From Zoroaster sp. YZ-2022 (taxonomy: Eukaryota; Echinodermata; Asteroidea; Forcipulatida; Zoroasteridae), in the NCBI GenBank assembly GCA_029582265.1, contig CM055833.1, positions 28,074,288-28,138,287 of the forward strand: a stretch of 64,000 bases of DNA, in the 5' to 3' direction. Shown here in pieces: positions 1 through 37,640 of this stretch (within the stretch, counting starts at the first letter, position 1; each line of letters starts with the position of its first letter). Under the pieces are notes generated by a model, which was not told the DNA's origin, searched no databases, and saw only the letters and a program-made list of their open reading frames with translations. The position numbers and the translations under genes were made by a program.

Positions 1-120
1 TATGAGAATCTGTTAAAATGTTTGTATCATGTATCATGTACAATTTCAATGAGTAATCACTGGGTAGTCTGAGTGGATAGTAGTAGTCAAATATGTTTGG
101 TTAGCCAATTTAAAGTTGAC

Positions 121-385
121 AGTTCGTCCCTAATTTGCCATAGTGACCAATCCAACTTTTTTAAATTTTAAGTTTTCCCACCCATTAGTACATTCAGGAA
201 GAGACCTACCATTATATCTAATCCACATGCATGTATTCCTTATAGTTTTGGAGATAGAGCATGCATTCAAATGACGAATGCTCTAACTGGCAATTTTGGT
301 AATATGGCAAAGCGACCAATACCGCTTTGATCACTATGCCAACTTAATTCGGGATTGGTCACTATGGCAAATTAGGGACGAATTG
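121..385. mobile_element. Miniature inverted-repeat element
   Basis: Terminal inverted repeats of about 33 bp (CCCTAATTTGCCATAGTGAC near the left end, its complement near 352-380) bound about 265 bp without coding potential. A non-autonomous DNA element in the first intron. Confidence 0.75.
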
Positions 386-639
386 TAATATTATCATTAT
401 TATCTTATTATATAAACAATTATAAGTAGTTCCCATCTAGGCAGACAATCTACAGTGAGTTTTTGCACCAGCCAAACTCTGTTATGTATTTCTGGTTATG
501 AAGCTAATGATTCCTCAAAAGTGCCTTAAGCACTGTAGCTTATAATCTTGAAGAAACATGAGTAGAGAAGACGTTGAAGTAATATTCAGTTATAGATGTT
601 GGAGGACAAATATTATGAGCAAAAGTTAAAACCTACATA

Positions 640-745
640 ATCAGGTAGGGACTGAAAACCCAATCGTCATGTCGGCTCGATCTGAATGGGATTTGAACCC
701 GTGGCTACAGAGGTGAAAGAAGAGGAAAGAGCCAACCTGATTTCC
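640..745 (-). repeat. tRNA-like (SINE) fragment
   Basis: On the minus strand a box-B-like GGTTCAAATCCC precedes a degenerate body. It looks like the head of a tRNA-derived SINE, not a functional tRNA gene. The flanking DNA, 386-1096 and 1359-2848, shows nothing else that I can name. Confidence 0.35.
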
Positions 746-1096
746 TTTGATTTTAATGTAAGCAGGTACCTTGGTTGAACATGCTTAATAAAACTGTTCC
801 ATAGTAAGGTAGTCCATAATCATATATACACCAATCTATCAGGACAATTAAACAGCATGAATTAACCAATAGGGTTAAGCCTTTCCATGACAACAGTTAC
901 TATGTCGATCAAGTGCTAGGCTTTAATGCAGGTGGAGTGACCAAGTTTTCAGCATTCCCAAAGGTGGGTGGGGATTATGACCATAACTGGATGGGTGTAT
1001 ACAACTACCCCTTCCCCCATGACTTAGTCAGAGGCTGGGGGTGATAACCTATAATGACTGGTCCCCCTCCCAATGCTACCTACTCAAACCTCTCCA

Positions 1097-1358
1097 TTAA
1101 CCCTAACCACCCCAAATCCATCAAAATCCTCCAAGGAGAACTTTTTTTGAAAAATTCAGCACTGTTGGAAACTGGTACTTTCACCTCTTCAAATGAGACA
1201 AAATTACTACCTGGCAAGAAGTACAGGTCAGAAGTGCTGAATATGAAAGATCAACGAAAATGCATGGTGCACGTTGAAGATAAGGGCATGTTTCCACTGA
1301 TGGAATTTGGAGGATTCAGGAAGGTTCCTAGCCAGAACACCTAGGGGGTTATGGTTAA
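1097..1358. mobile_element. TTAA-bounded miniature element (CCCTAACC family)
   Basis: Begins TTAACCCTAACCACCCC and ends GGGGGTTATGGTTAA, with TCCTCC and its complement near both ends. A reverse-oriented relative is at 25798-26069. The TTAA edges and CCCT ends resemble piggyBac-type transposons. Its open frame (1054-1344) is not conserved coding. Confidence 0.75.
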
Positions 1359-2848
1359 GCTTGTCTTGAAATAAGTGTTTTAATGAGTCAGCCATCTTTA
1401 ACTTATTTTGATTCTTAGTTTTTTCTGTTAAAATAGCAGATGAATTAGATTTATAAGTTGTCTGCATCATCTGAGGTTTGGTGAAATGTTACGGTGAAGC
1501 ATTTCTATAAAAACTTGAGCGCTAGAAATTCATCTGGTGTTTTGGCAGCACGAATCTGAGATACACCAATTCCCACTGCACCGGTGAGTCCCAGCGACAG
1601 GTTCATGTATACACGCAAAGTACCAGGTGGATCAAGGTCATACGTGTTGTGTACAGGTCATCATTGTAACCGTAGTGCAGGCAGCAATTTCAATCAAAAC
1701 CAATCAAATTTCAGCGTAGGGTGATCGTAATGTAGTCGTCATCAAAGCGCAACACCGCGTGTCATTGCACAATGCTGTTGCACAGCAATTTTACCCCCCT
1801 CAGTAGCCACATCCGTGCTCCCCTCTGTCGCACCGACAAGATCACTTTCATATCAGTGTCTCTCAAAATTAGATTGGCCCAAATTGGACATGACAGAGAA
1901 AGAGCCCGTTGAATTAGGGTGTCGTGCTGACTCCTGAGCGGCCGCAGGCCCTGTCGCTGACATTTCTGGAAACTCAACGCCAGACGCACAGCGTGAGGCT
2001 GGCGCCAGCACCAGCAGGGGCATGGGGCATGATTATCTTAAGCAAACAGGTAAATACAGAACAGTACAGGTCAGCTCCAGAGTACATCATCTTGTTGCAT
2101 CCATCATCTCCTATCATGTCTTCCCATATCAGGTAAACCACACCTTATCCATAAACACATGGCCTGTATTAGTCCTGGGAGTAAACAAATACCAACCTTA
2201 AAACTGACAGGACCTGTCTCCCCCAAATCGCCCAGTGGACACTCATCCACCTTAGGAAATGTTTGTTTTCTAGGATAAACTATAGAGCCAAACCTGGCAC
2301 AGGGGGTACTATGAGAGTACCTCCTTAAGGATGAACCGCCCAGTGCACCCTGAAGGCTCTCAGTGGACCAGTCCCCCAGGAGGTCACTGCTGCTTGTGTT
2401 CTCATATCGGTTACCTAGATTGACACGAGACTTGGCTTATGAGGTGTAGTGTTTTGGGCTCAGCCTAGCTTGCCACCAGTGCTTTAATGAGTGACAGTAT
2501 ATCTTACACAACATGATATTGCCAATTACAAGTCGTTAGAGGAATTTTTATCTATGGTTTCTGTTTTCACTTGCCCTAACTGGCATTTCTCATGATATAT
2601 TAGAAGCAGTTTGATCAATGCCATTTTTCCTGATTAAAAGGTAAGGTTTTGCTTCAGTTCGTAATGTGTTATAAGATGTTTTATCATTGTTTGATGTTTT
2701 CAGTAAGTATAAACTTTGTTTTTATTTGTGTGTAAAATAAACAAAGAATCAATCACATTTCATCAACAGAGGACTCGAGACTTAACATAACTTTAAATAA
2801 AACCTAAGTTATATATTTTTTTCTTTCTTTCTATTTTCTTTAATGCAG

Positions 2849-27584
<24,736 letters not shown>

Positions 27585-29650
27585 GTGGACTTCAGTCACA
27601 GTGCCCTCTTGTGGTGTTTCTCAGCGAGCTTCCAGAGTGAGGTTGTCCACAAGCCACTATGCAATTACAAGTTTACGACGGGAATTTTCAACAAGAAAGG
27701 TGACGGTAAATAGAAGTCTTGTAGAAAGCAGTTTTTAAATACACATACATGTATATACATGTTACTTAGGGTGAAATTTGGTAGAGTTTACTCAGCAGGA
27801 AATAAATCGCTAAGTGAGAATGGTTTCTAGGTATGTTTATTTGGTCACCAACCTAACAATAAATGTGGAGCTATGTATTTTGTTAATGTTATTTAAGCTT
27901 TGTCGGCCTGGAATTGTGCCATCCGCCCATTGAGGCTTTGTGAATCAGCTGACAGCTAAACCAGTAGCTACGGCACTCCAAAAAACTGGAGTGTTACTAC
28001 CTTATGTGGTAGTGTGAGCATTGGAATACACCCCCTTATCAAAGACTTGCTTAGCAAATATTTCCTGCTTAGGTTTAGGAACTCTACAAAAATGGTCACT
28101 GGTCGAAGTTGGGGATTCCCAAAACATGTGATAGATGAACTGATGCCATTTGTGGATTGTATATTTAAGTGGCTTTTATGACAATATGACAATATGTTTG
28201 CCAACAAGTAAAACTAGTCAAAGGTTGCAATGAATACAAGAGTTGTCTGGTTATCAACAGAAAATTTGCATACTACCTTTATTGGGAGAGATACAAGGGT
28301 TTGAAGATACACTTTGGAGAAATTCGTTGAGATTACCATCCTGCCAAACTTCAATCAAAGAACTTAGAATTTCTTGAGAACAAATACAAAAATCCACGAA
28401 AGCAGTAAAAGCTATCAGGGCTGCAAACTGCTTATAGCATTATAAGTGTGAGGGAAAGAAATAATACCTTAAATAATACAGAGTAAATAATTATAAGAAA
28501 GTAATTATTCTACATATGAGATTGAAGTCAATCACTTTTCACTGTGTGACTGTATACATAATGAATGTGTTATACACATGTCAGGATTTATATAACATGT
28601 ACCACAGAATGTGGTCAAATACATATTGAGCTATATATATAAAATTCACAACTATAAAGGAGAATTTCATCAATCTATATATAGAATATGCAAATAACGG
28701 GTGAGTATAGCATTGTGGAAATATCTATGGATGTAGAAATAAACAATGGGTTTTGGTGGTTTTTGTAAATAGCGCAAACAAATTTATGCACAGTTAATAT
28801 TATTGGTTATAATGTGATGTGTACAACTGAAGTATTGCTTATTAATGAATTATATCAGTTAAAAATACTGAACTTTTAAATCTGGGTAAAAGTTCTGCAA
28901 AATTAGACTTCAGAAGCTTCAATAGAATATCTGAATAAAATAGAGATTTTACATTCCATATTGGTTTATTCCAGTGGCATACCATAGTTTTTGGTTAAGA
29001 CAAATCTTAAAAAGTAGATTTTTCAAAAGTGTTTTCAAATATAAAGTAGAAGAAGTAATGTAGCAAGGATATGAAACGGAATTAATAGAAGTAAGAAATG
29101 CACTAAGAGTCAAATCAGTAGATTTATTAAAGTTTTGCAACTTATAAGTTGACTTGATAATGTAATTGTAAAGTTAAAAAATAAAACACAAATCTTGTAA
29201 CAAAAAATTGCAAAAGAAAGATCACTTGTAAATGGGGTGTATTTGTGAAGTGCCAGATGTCATAAAAAGGCACCAAAAATGTTTCTTAAAAAAATATGAA
29301 CATAAGTTGCACTTGACGTAGAGTAGATTTTTTTATAAGTAGTTCCTTTTTACACAGTTGAACCTACATCAACGTTTCAAAACGAGGATTGTAATTGTTG
29401 ATGTAATATATTAGCATAATGTGGTAACTTGGACCAGAATGAATAACACATATCAGAACATTCCAATTTATAAACAAAAAACAACTAAACAAACAAATTG
29501 TCCTTGTTAAGTCGAGCTTTAGAGTGTTGTTTCTAACAAATGTTTTGTACTAGCTAGTGGCTGTTGTTGTATTGTCGTCCCAGTCCCTCTCCTGACCTGC
29601 TTTTGATAAAAGATTATTTGCACAAATAAAAATAAAACATTTAACACCTT
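27585..29650 (+). other. LRBA/NBEA: Probable 3' UTR of the LRBA/NBEA gene
   Basis: AT-rich DNA without supported coding after the stop. AATAAA hexamers occur at 27801, 28738, 28934, 29625 and 29631; the paired ones near 29.63 kb are the last before a change of texture, so a UTR of up to about 2 kb is plausible. The true end cannot be read from sequence. A fragment near 28040-28090 resembles the GCTTAGCAAATATTT element found elsewhere in the window. Confidence 0.45.
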
Positions 29651-30599
29651 TTCCTGCTTTTGGAGCCTATGCATTTTGTGGCAAGTTTTGATTCTTTCGG
29701 ACAGATATTTTGTATAGAATCTTTATTTTCAGCACTTGCATCTAATTTGTAAAGAAAGTAATGAAAAGGGATATGATTTCATATCTTAAATAGTACCGTT
29801 GGTATTAATTGTATTGTAGGAATGAAAAGTGTGTATGCAGAACAAAAATGACACAAAATAATGAGTTTAATATAATGAGTTGTATAATAATTCCCTTAAT
29901 TAAACTGTTATCTTTAGATCTACACATATAGAATTAAAGATGTGTTACAGCTTAAAATTCTTAAATTTTTCCTTGGCTTTTTTTGTTTGATTTAGTGTTT
30001 TATTAATTTGGTGAAAATTCCATTTATGTGCAGGGTATGTTTGCAAACAATCAAAGTTACAGTTTATGTTGTTAATTGAATTATTAATTGTAATTTAAAT
30101 ACATTTGTATTGTTGTGTACATTTGACAATTTAGTAATATGTGATGTGATCTGGGAAAACCCTTCACATGGTGAAATTTGTCTTTTTTTGTGTTATATAC
30201 ATCAAATTAACGAGGACACTGTGCTGTTTTCAAAACTGTTTTATTCATGATTCTAGGTTGTCTATAACTTGAGTTATGCTCTCGGGAAGTTATAAAGCCG
30301 CCGCTGTCCTTAAAAAACAATGGCGGAAACTAAAACAAAGACGGCTTTTTAATTATCTATCATCATATGCTTTTACATCTAAAACGATGGAATTTTTACT
30401 TAATATTTTCAAGAATGATCATTTGGATATTAACAGTTAAAAAACTCAAATTGTCAACAACAAAAATTAGGGGACTATTTTGCCATTATCTTCAAAACAA
30501 GTTTGCCGACATCCGACGGGTTTTCCCAGATCGCATCACATATTTTTCTGTTGATAGCTAGAATTTTGTTGGGAATAAATGCTGATACTCTTATAGAGA

Positions 30600-30835
30600 G
30601 GGGTGCAATGGCCAAACGGTTCAGTACATCAGACTTGTATTTAGACAGCTAAGTCAACAGAAGGTGGGTTCGAATCCTGGCCACCAACATGGTGCTTGTG
30701 TTGTTGAGTAAGCTACTTTACAGTAATTGCTTTTCTCAACCCAGCAACCAGAACAGGCAATAGATAGGGACAACCTGCAATAGACTGGCATCCCATCCAG
30801 GGGAAATAGAAATATTAGCAAGCGAAACCGGAGAT
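30600..30835 (+). repeat. tRNA-derived SINE
   Basis: GGTGGGTTCGAATCCTGGCC is a good box B, followed by a body with ACTGGCATCCCATCCAGGGG that I recognise as common in marine-invertebrate SINEs. Otherwise 29650-33150 is AT-rich intergenic DNA without supported genes. Confidence 0.65.
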
Positions 30836-32763
30836 AAACACTCACAGGACAGACTTTACTTACTCTTATAAAGAGAGAACACACACACGTTTGTGTTACA
30901 TACCCTATGTTGACATTCTGTTGTTTTCGTGTAGTTAAGAAAAACACATTCTGTAAACCATTGCCATTTACACTGAAGATTCTTTTTGGAGCGGATTTTG
31001 TCTCAGTCATTCTCTTGAATAATCTACTCCATTTTGCAACAAATAACAACATGTACTAAAATGCTTCCTTTTTGAGAAAATTGAGATTTTCGAATTTGTG
31101 AAAACCTTGTGTGGACATGTGTAAGTCCACATATCGTCTCAAGAACCTGCATTGTGTGGACATCTTTTGTGCTTAGGTCCACATAGGGTATGTAACGCTT
31201 ACTCATTCAACTGAGTGGAGTTTAAAATACTTCTGTGACCATGTCTGACGTTTTGTTGAAAGGGGCAGATATGCTACCCCCCATGTTATAAGGGCACATT
31301 CATTCAAACAGTTTATAAATTTAATTACATAAGTCGCCATTCATTCATTGATTTCAGTCCGTAGATTGCTTTAGTTTCTGTAGCATTTGAAAAACAAGTC
31401 ATAATTTGTATATTTTGGTTCAGTATTTTTTATTTATGTATAAATTCTGCACACTGTAATACGTAGGTCTGAAACACAAGTTATTGAAATTCCATGAAAA
31501 TTACTGGGTGCACAAAAAACTTGGATCAATTGAGTATGCTTGTTTTCTTGTTTGTTTTTTATGGATAATTGATTCCAATTAGGGCTGTATGAAGAAAACA
31601 ATTGTGCCACAAGTTAACTGCCACAAATAGATAAATACTTGTTTGTTGTGAATGAATAAGGAACTCAGTAAGCACAAAGTGTTGTAGTTTGGGAATACCT
31701 TAATTTAGGAATAGTACATCACAAGAAAAGACCTTGTGCAGCCATTTTGTTTTTCTTTCATACAAATCCATGAGCCCAAACCGAGGCTGGAAGGGGAAAA
31801 AATCTGTTTCCTTGTATGTATCGAGAATCAACACTAATTTGTACATGTGTACATGAAATCTGATGTACATATCTGCAGTGTGATTGAGGTGAATTATGTC
31901 GAGATATTTTGGCATTTTCATCACTCTGGGCAGTTAAGAGTTTCTGAATTAAAAAAATGTTACTATAGAAATATATATGATGCCAAAAGACATTTCCAAC
32001 GGCCATGCTATATTGTATTACCACAATGATATGGCATTCATGTTGCCATGGATATCTATAATTAAACTTTAGATATTAAGTTTGGTAAAATATCTTATTT
32101 TTGTTCATTATTCAGATCAAAACCTTTCACAATCAGTATACATTTTGTATCCAGAATGCTCCAATCATAAATTACAACCATCAAATACTGTTTTATGCCA
32201 TTTTATTGTTTGTAACACACATGATTACATCAAACTCTTTTCAAAACCTAATATTTGATACATGTTTATGATTTCTTATTGTAACTTGAAACTTGTTGGT
32301 CTGTTTTAAAAGTCATATCATTTGTTACAGCTTTTAACTGCTATCATGTTGTTTTCTCGTTTGTAATATATTTCAAATACATAGAACTTCTATACCAAGT
32401 TCAGACCAAAAACGACCAGAGTTACTATTTTGGGGGTAGTAGCCCATATTCAAATATTATTGATACTAATTTACATATTCATGATGTAAAAATGTAAGGT
32501 ACAACAAATCAAGTTACGTATAATCTTAAGTAATTATGTGGTTTATAAATATTTAATTTTGTGGGTGACAGGAGGAATTTGTAGACAATTGACAGAGACA
32601 GTTTATTTTAACCCTGACAAAAAAAGTATGTGTGGCAAGAGAAAAGGTTTCATTTGAAGAATTTAGTACCTAAAACTATGAGTGTTAAACCATAGCATTT
32701 AAGGAAGGTGGCACTTTGTAATAATTTTACACACAAGTTACCTGCTGTATTGTATTCATGGCA

Positions 32764-32868
32764 TAAAACTGGGTTAATGAGAGTTGTAAACCTGGTTATT
32801 AACTAAGTATAAAACTGGGTTAATGAGAGTTGTAAACCTGGTTTATTAACTAAGCATTAAACTGGGCG
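32764..32868 (+). repeat. Tandem duplication, about 47-bp unit
   Basis: AAAACTGGGTTAATGAGAGT and TGTAAACCTGGTT are repeated twice, with a third partial start (TAAACTGGG). Local tandem duplication between the genes. Confidence 0.85.
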
Positions 32869-33159
32869 GTAATAACCACAGTGTAACATTAATTGTCTGT
32901 TGTCTCTTTTTAATACTACAGTCCATTACTTGATTAAAATCTTGAGTTGGGTGATAAAAGATGGATAAGATTTTGCCCTTACACGTATGTCCACTCCTTT
33001 TTTGTACTCACTACGTCATCTGTGCACTTCAAAAATAAATAACCTCCAAAACGTTTTTTTCTTAGCAAAGAAATTGAAAGAGTAAAGAAGGGAAATTTCT
33101 GTCCGTTGCCTGTTGTAGATGTAAGAATTTAAGTATATTACAGTGTTTATACTAATTCT

Positions 33160-33800
33160 GGCTTCAAATCTCGTTGAAATTCTTTGCCAGTGTTCATTCG
33201 AAGGTTTCTAATTTAACTCAAAACAGTGGTTAGAATGGAGTTCAAATTGCATGGAAGTCACTTTTGAACATTAAACAAGTATCCATTGTAAGGTTTATAA
33301 TGAAATTTGAACACAACTTTATTTAGAAGAGCGTGAACTGGGTTCAAACCCACATGGTTTTTTTTCAATACTTTACCAATGTTCATTCTAAGGGTTATAA
33401 CTAAACTGAATCTTGACTTTGATATAAAAGGACTGGGTTCAAGTTCCAATCAGTGCCTTTTTAAAAAGCTTTTTTTTATATCCATTCTAAGTGTTATAAT
33501 TAAACTCAAACACAAGTTTTTTGAGAAGAGAGAGTGGTCCAATGGTTAGGACTCTTGATTCGAGATTCAATTGTCCTGCGTTCAAGTCCCAAACAGTGCC
33601 TTTTTAACAATCTTACTCTATTCATTCCAAGGGTTGTAATTAAATACAATGTACATGTTTATTAAAAAGAGCAATACACTTGTGTTTGAGTCAAAAGTTC
33701 CAACCACGAGACCAATTGCTTTTTTTAAAGAAACTTGTGCTCCAGTTTTCTTTATCATCCAAAGAGTTATAATTAAACTTAAACACATGTTCTGAAGAAA
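33160..33800 (+). repeat. Array of degenerate tRNA-like units
   Basis: About five units of roughly 110-130 bp: spacer (TTCATTCTAAGGGTTATAA, then AACTCAAACACAAGTTT) followed by a tRNA-like part. The best, 33525-33600, has GTCCAATGGTTAGGACTC (box A-like), an anticodon-arm-like hairpin and GTTCAAGTCCC. Other box-B-like sites are near 33341, 33436 and 33689. Units resume, same orientation, at 37255. Confidence 0.6.
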
Positions 33801-33949
33801 ATGAAATGAAATCCAACAATTATCAGTGCTGCAGAATATTTAGAATATATGGATACAGTACATGTAAGATTGTTAAAAAGACACTGACTTAGACTTAACC
33901 AAGTCCTTTTGGATCCAAAGTGCAAAGAGTTAAGTTAACCACTAGCTCT

Positions 33950-36230
33950 TCTTAATAAACATGCACATTCCGTTAGTCCACTCGTCTGTTCAATTGCGGG
34001 TGACCTGGGTTCGAATCCCAGAAATGCCGCTTCACATTTTCGTTTAATATAGTTGCGCAATCAAGAGGTTTATTTAAGTAGTTTAAAAATTCAACTCCAA
34101 ATACCAACAGGATTGGTGGTGCATGCTATTAGTCTACTGGTTTGTTCAATTGAGGGTGACCAGAGTTCGAATTCGAGCTGCGCCACTTTTTCTTTTTCCT
34201 TTTGTATGGTTGTGCGATCACCACGGTTTATTTAAGTAGTTTAAAATTCAATTCAATTCCAAGTACCAACAGGATTGGTGGCGCAAGTCGTTAGTCCACT
34301 GGGCTGTCAATTGCAGGCAGTTCCAGGCTGGTACGTCCGGGTTCGAATCCTGCTCCTGACACATAGACACATGACAGCTGCTGGCTGCGGCAATGGCTTG
34401 GGGACCGTCATGTCTCTCCCCCGAAGGTTTGAGCGTGGAGGAAATGTACGGACGGGGGAGTAAAGGAGGGACCGGAAGGGTAGCGACCTCCCAGAAGGGT
34501 GCTAAGGTGATCACCATGCCGGTTCGCCCGGACTTTGAGTCTCCCGAATACTTGGTCGACACTCGGACTAACTCTCCACACTTTTTTACAATTTAAAAAA
34601 AAAAAAAATTATAAATTATAGCAAATAGCAGATTTTCCGGAGTTGCTTTGAGAGTTGCTCAAGAGGCTATTAAAGTAAAGTAATTTGTCTAATTTTTTCT
34701 TCTTCCTCTTTAATATGGATCAAATGTGTATTTTGCTGACAAAGAGTCAGAATCGGAAGTTGGAAACAGAGACGACTCAAATTAAGAAAAATGAGATCCA
34801 GGCACTCTATTGCGTCTCTCCACCAAGTATTAGGCATTCCAAAAAATTCATATTCAGGACAAATTTTGAAAAAACGGCAAGGCGTACCTTGAAATAGTGA
34901 ATTTAAAAGCTTGCTCAAGATGATCTTTCCAATTTTTTTATTCAGAAAATCAATATTTTCCTCACGAAATATGGGTGATATAGTGAAAATAAAAACTTGC
35001 TCAAGATGGCTATAACTTGGTGGTTGTCTTCGACAGACCTAGACGTACCTTCTGTGTAATTATGAAGCGAATCGGAGACAATTTTTTTTCGAGGTGAAAA
35101 AAAAACGACAAGGGGTACCCCTTGACTTTTTTCAAAATTTGGCCTAAAATGATTTTTTTTTCAAATGCCTTATACTTCTTGTTGGAGAGACGCAATACAG
35201 TGCCTGGATCTAATTTGAATCGCCTATCTTTCCAATTTTTTTAATTCAGAAAATCAATATTTTCCTCACGAAATATGGGTGAAATAATGAAAATAAAAAC
35301 TTGCTCAAGATGGCTATAACTTGGTGGTTGTCTTCAACAGACCTAGACGTACCTTCTGTGTAATTATGAAGCGAATCGGAGAATTTTTTTCGAGGTTTTC
35401 AAAATGTGGCCTTTGGCCTAAAAATGATTTTTTTTTTTAAATGCCTTATACTTGTTGGAGACGCAATAGTGTGCCTGAATTTCATTTTTCTTAATTTTTA
35501 TTAGAAGAAAAAAATATAAAAATAAGACAAATTACTTTACTTAGCCCTCAAAGCAACTGCTATAACCAACAAAAAAAATTGTCAAAAAGTGCGGAGAGTT
35601 AGTCCGAGTGTCGACCAGGTATTCGGGAGACTCAAAGTCCGGGCGAACCGGCATGGTGATCACCTTAGCACCCTTCTGGGAGGTCGCTACCCTCCCGGTC
35701 CCTCCTTTACTCCCCCGTCCGTACATTTCCTCCACGCTCTAACCTTCAGGGGAGAGACATGACGGTCCCCAAGCCATTGCCGCAGCCAGCAGCTGTCATG
35801 TCCCTATGTGTCAGGAGCAGGATTCGAACCCGGACGTACCAGCCTGGAACTGCCTGCAATTGACAGCCCAGTGGACTAACGGCTTGCGCCATTTATCCTG
35901 TTGGTATTTGGAGTTGAATTTTAAACTACTTAAATAAACCGTGGTGATCGAAACCATATAAAACAAAAAAGAAAGAAGGCGCTGCTGGGATTCGAACCCA
36001 GGTCATCCGCAATTGCACATACAAGTGGACTAATGATATGCGCCACAATCCTGTTGATGTTTGGAGTTGAATTTTAAAGTAATAAACTATCGTGGTTGCG
36101 CAACCATATAAATCGAAAAAGTGAAGCGGCGTTTCTGGGATTCGAAATCAGTTCGCTTGCAATTGAAGAGACAAGTGGACTAACGGGATGCGCCAGCAAG
36201 CCTGTTTGTATTTTGACTTGATGTTTTTAA
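33950..36230. mobile_element. Foldback element of about 2.3 kb with three tRNA-like cassettes per arm
   Basis: The arms (about 33950-34860 and 35430-36230) are complementary nearly throughout: for example GTTCGCCCGGACTTTGAGTC at 34522 matches inverted at about 35632. Each arm has three cassettes with box B (34008, 34165, 34340; inverted 35820, 35988, 36138). The centre holds a direct duplication (about 34933-35080 and 35233-35385, CTTGCTCAAGATGGCTATAA). No transposase frame; the frames at 34248-34596 and 35541-35735 are repeat translations. Confidence 0.85.
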
Positions 36231-36539
36231 AAACTATTTAAATAAATAGTAAGTGCGCAAAAATTAGTGACATTATCGGTGCGTTGAAGCGTTTTGTTTT
36301 GTTTTGTTTTTGTTTGCAAATCAGTGAAATATGTAATACAATGTAACCGCGGTTATTGGAACCTGACCAAATTTCCCATACACAAAGTATGGTGGCCGTA
36401 CAAATCAGGCAAAAGTTCATACCCCTGTGTGAAAAGGTCGTTTAAAACACCAATCGAATTCCGATCGATCCAGAAATGATCCAGAAATTTTGGGGGGGAT
36501 AAATGGGGATATAAAAGCCGACGAGTGGGTTTGAGGCGA

Positions 36540-36905
36540 CGCGCGCGGAGACTTTTTTTGGCTTACGCCTTATGATTTTGATGAAAAACTACAATGTAAA
36601 CTCTTTTGATTTTTGGAAAAACTAAAAGGCTTGCCACTTGTGATTTTGGGATAACCTACAAGCCTATACCCCCTTGTAACTTTTAATTTTTAAATTTTTT
36701 GGGGGATAACCTACAAGCCATACTCCTTGTGATTTGTTGGGAAACTAAAAGGGGTAACCCTTGTGGTTATGAGAAAAAAAGGCTTACCTACGTTGATTTT
36801 TAGGGAAAACTACAATGCTTACCTCTTGTATTTTTGGGAGCAACTTCTAGGCTTACCTCTTGTGATTTTTTGGGGAAGCTACCATGCTTAACCATTATGA
36901 TTGAA
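36540..36905 (+). repeat. Degenerate tandem repeat, about 40-bp period
   Basis: About nine diverged units built on GGCTTACCTCTTGTGATTTT and GGGGAAACTAC. The decay indicates an old array next to the foldback. Confidence 0.7.
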
Positions 36906-37254
36906 CTGAGCTCCACGTACATGTACATGTACATGTTAGCCGTACAGTCTTTGGTCAAGTCACACGCGGCACGCGATTTTCTGAAGAGAAAAACCATAGT
37001 TGGAAATTACAGACTATAAACTTATAACACAAATACTTTGACGTTGACAGAAAGGTAAATGTATTTAATGTCATAATGAAGTTGATCACTCTGGGGGTGA
37101 TCAACCTTCCAAATACCCCCATCATATACAGATCTTGAATTATGTCACATTTCGGACACAGTTTAAGTGAAAAAAATATTCTGAATCACTATTAATGGTC
37201 TGCAGCCAATATGATGTAACCTTTAAAAAAAATATAAAAAAACTGTTACAGCGC

Positions 37255-37640
37255 CCTCTGGCGGCAGGTTTAGAAAATAATAACATTCCAAGGGTTACAT
37301 TATAATTAAACTCAAACACATGATTATCCAAAAGGACCGGGTTCAAGTCCAGATCAGTACTTTAAAAAAAAATCTGTATCCATTCCAAGGGTAATAATTA
37401 AACTCAAACACAAGTTTATTGAGAAGAGCAAGTGGTCCAGTGATTAGGACTCTTGAGTTAGAGTCAAAGGCCCTGGGTTCAGATCCTACAATGTACTTTT
37501 ATATGTATTTTAATAAAAATTTAACTCTTATTCAAGGTTGCTTATTATCATCCTGACTACTGGGATTCAGATCTCTCTGGGGGATGGGCTTGTGGGTTAC
37601 CAGACAGCGAGCTAACCAGTTGAGCCACTGGGTCCCACAA
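37255..37640. repeat. Further tRNA-like units
   Basis: Two plus-strand units (box B at 37340 and 37476; AGTGGTCCAGTGATTAGGAC at about 37432) continue the array at 33160-33800; a minus-strand tRNA-like head (GTGGCTCAACTGGTTAGCTC on the complement) lies at about 37560-37636. 37640-38230 holds nothing I recognise beyond a short duplicated AATTCA(T/G)CTCATTCGATGAG. Confidence 0.6.

Noticed and set aside
30654..31052. 132-residue minus-strand open frame
   Set aside because: It overlaps a tRNA-derived SINE and shows no domain or codon pattern; a chance frame.
33525..33600. Possible functional tRNA gene
   Set aside because: The acceptor stem does not close, the T stem is mispaired, and sister units have decayed; scored as a tRNA-like repeat.
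34248..34596. Open frames of about 67-104 residues repeated at 35541-35735
   Set aside because: They are the two arms of the palindrome read through; the proteins resemble nothing but repeat translations and include the tRNA-like box B.
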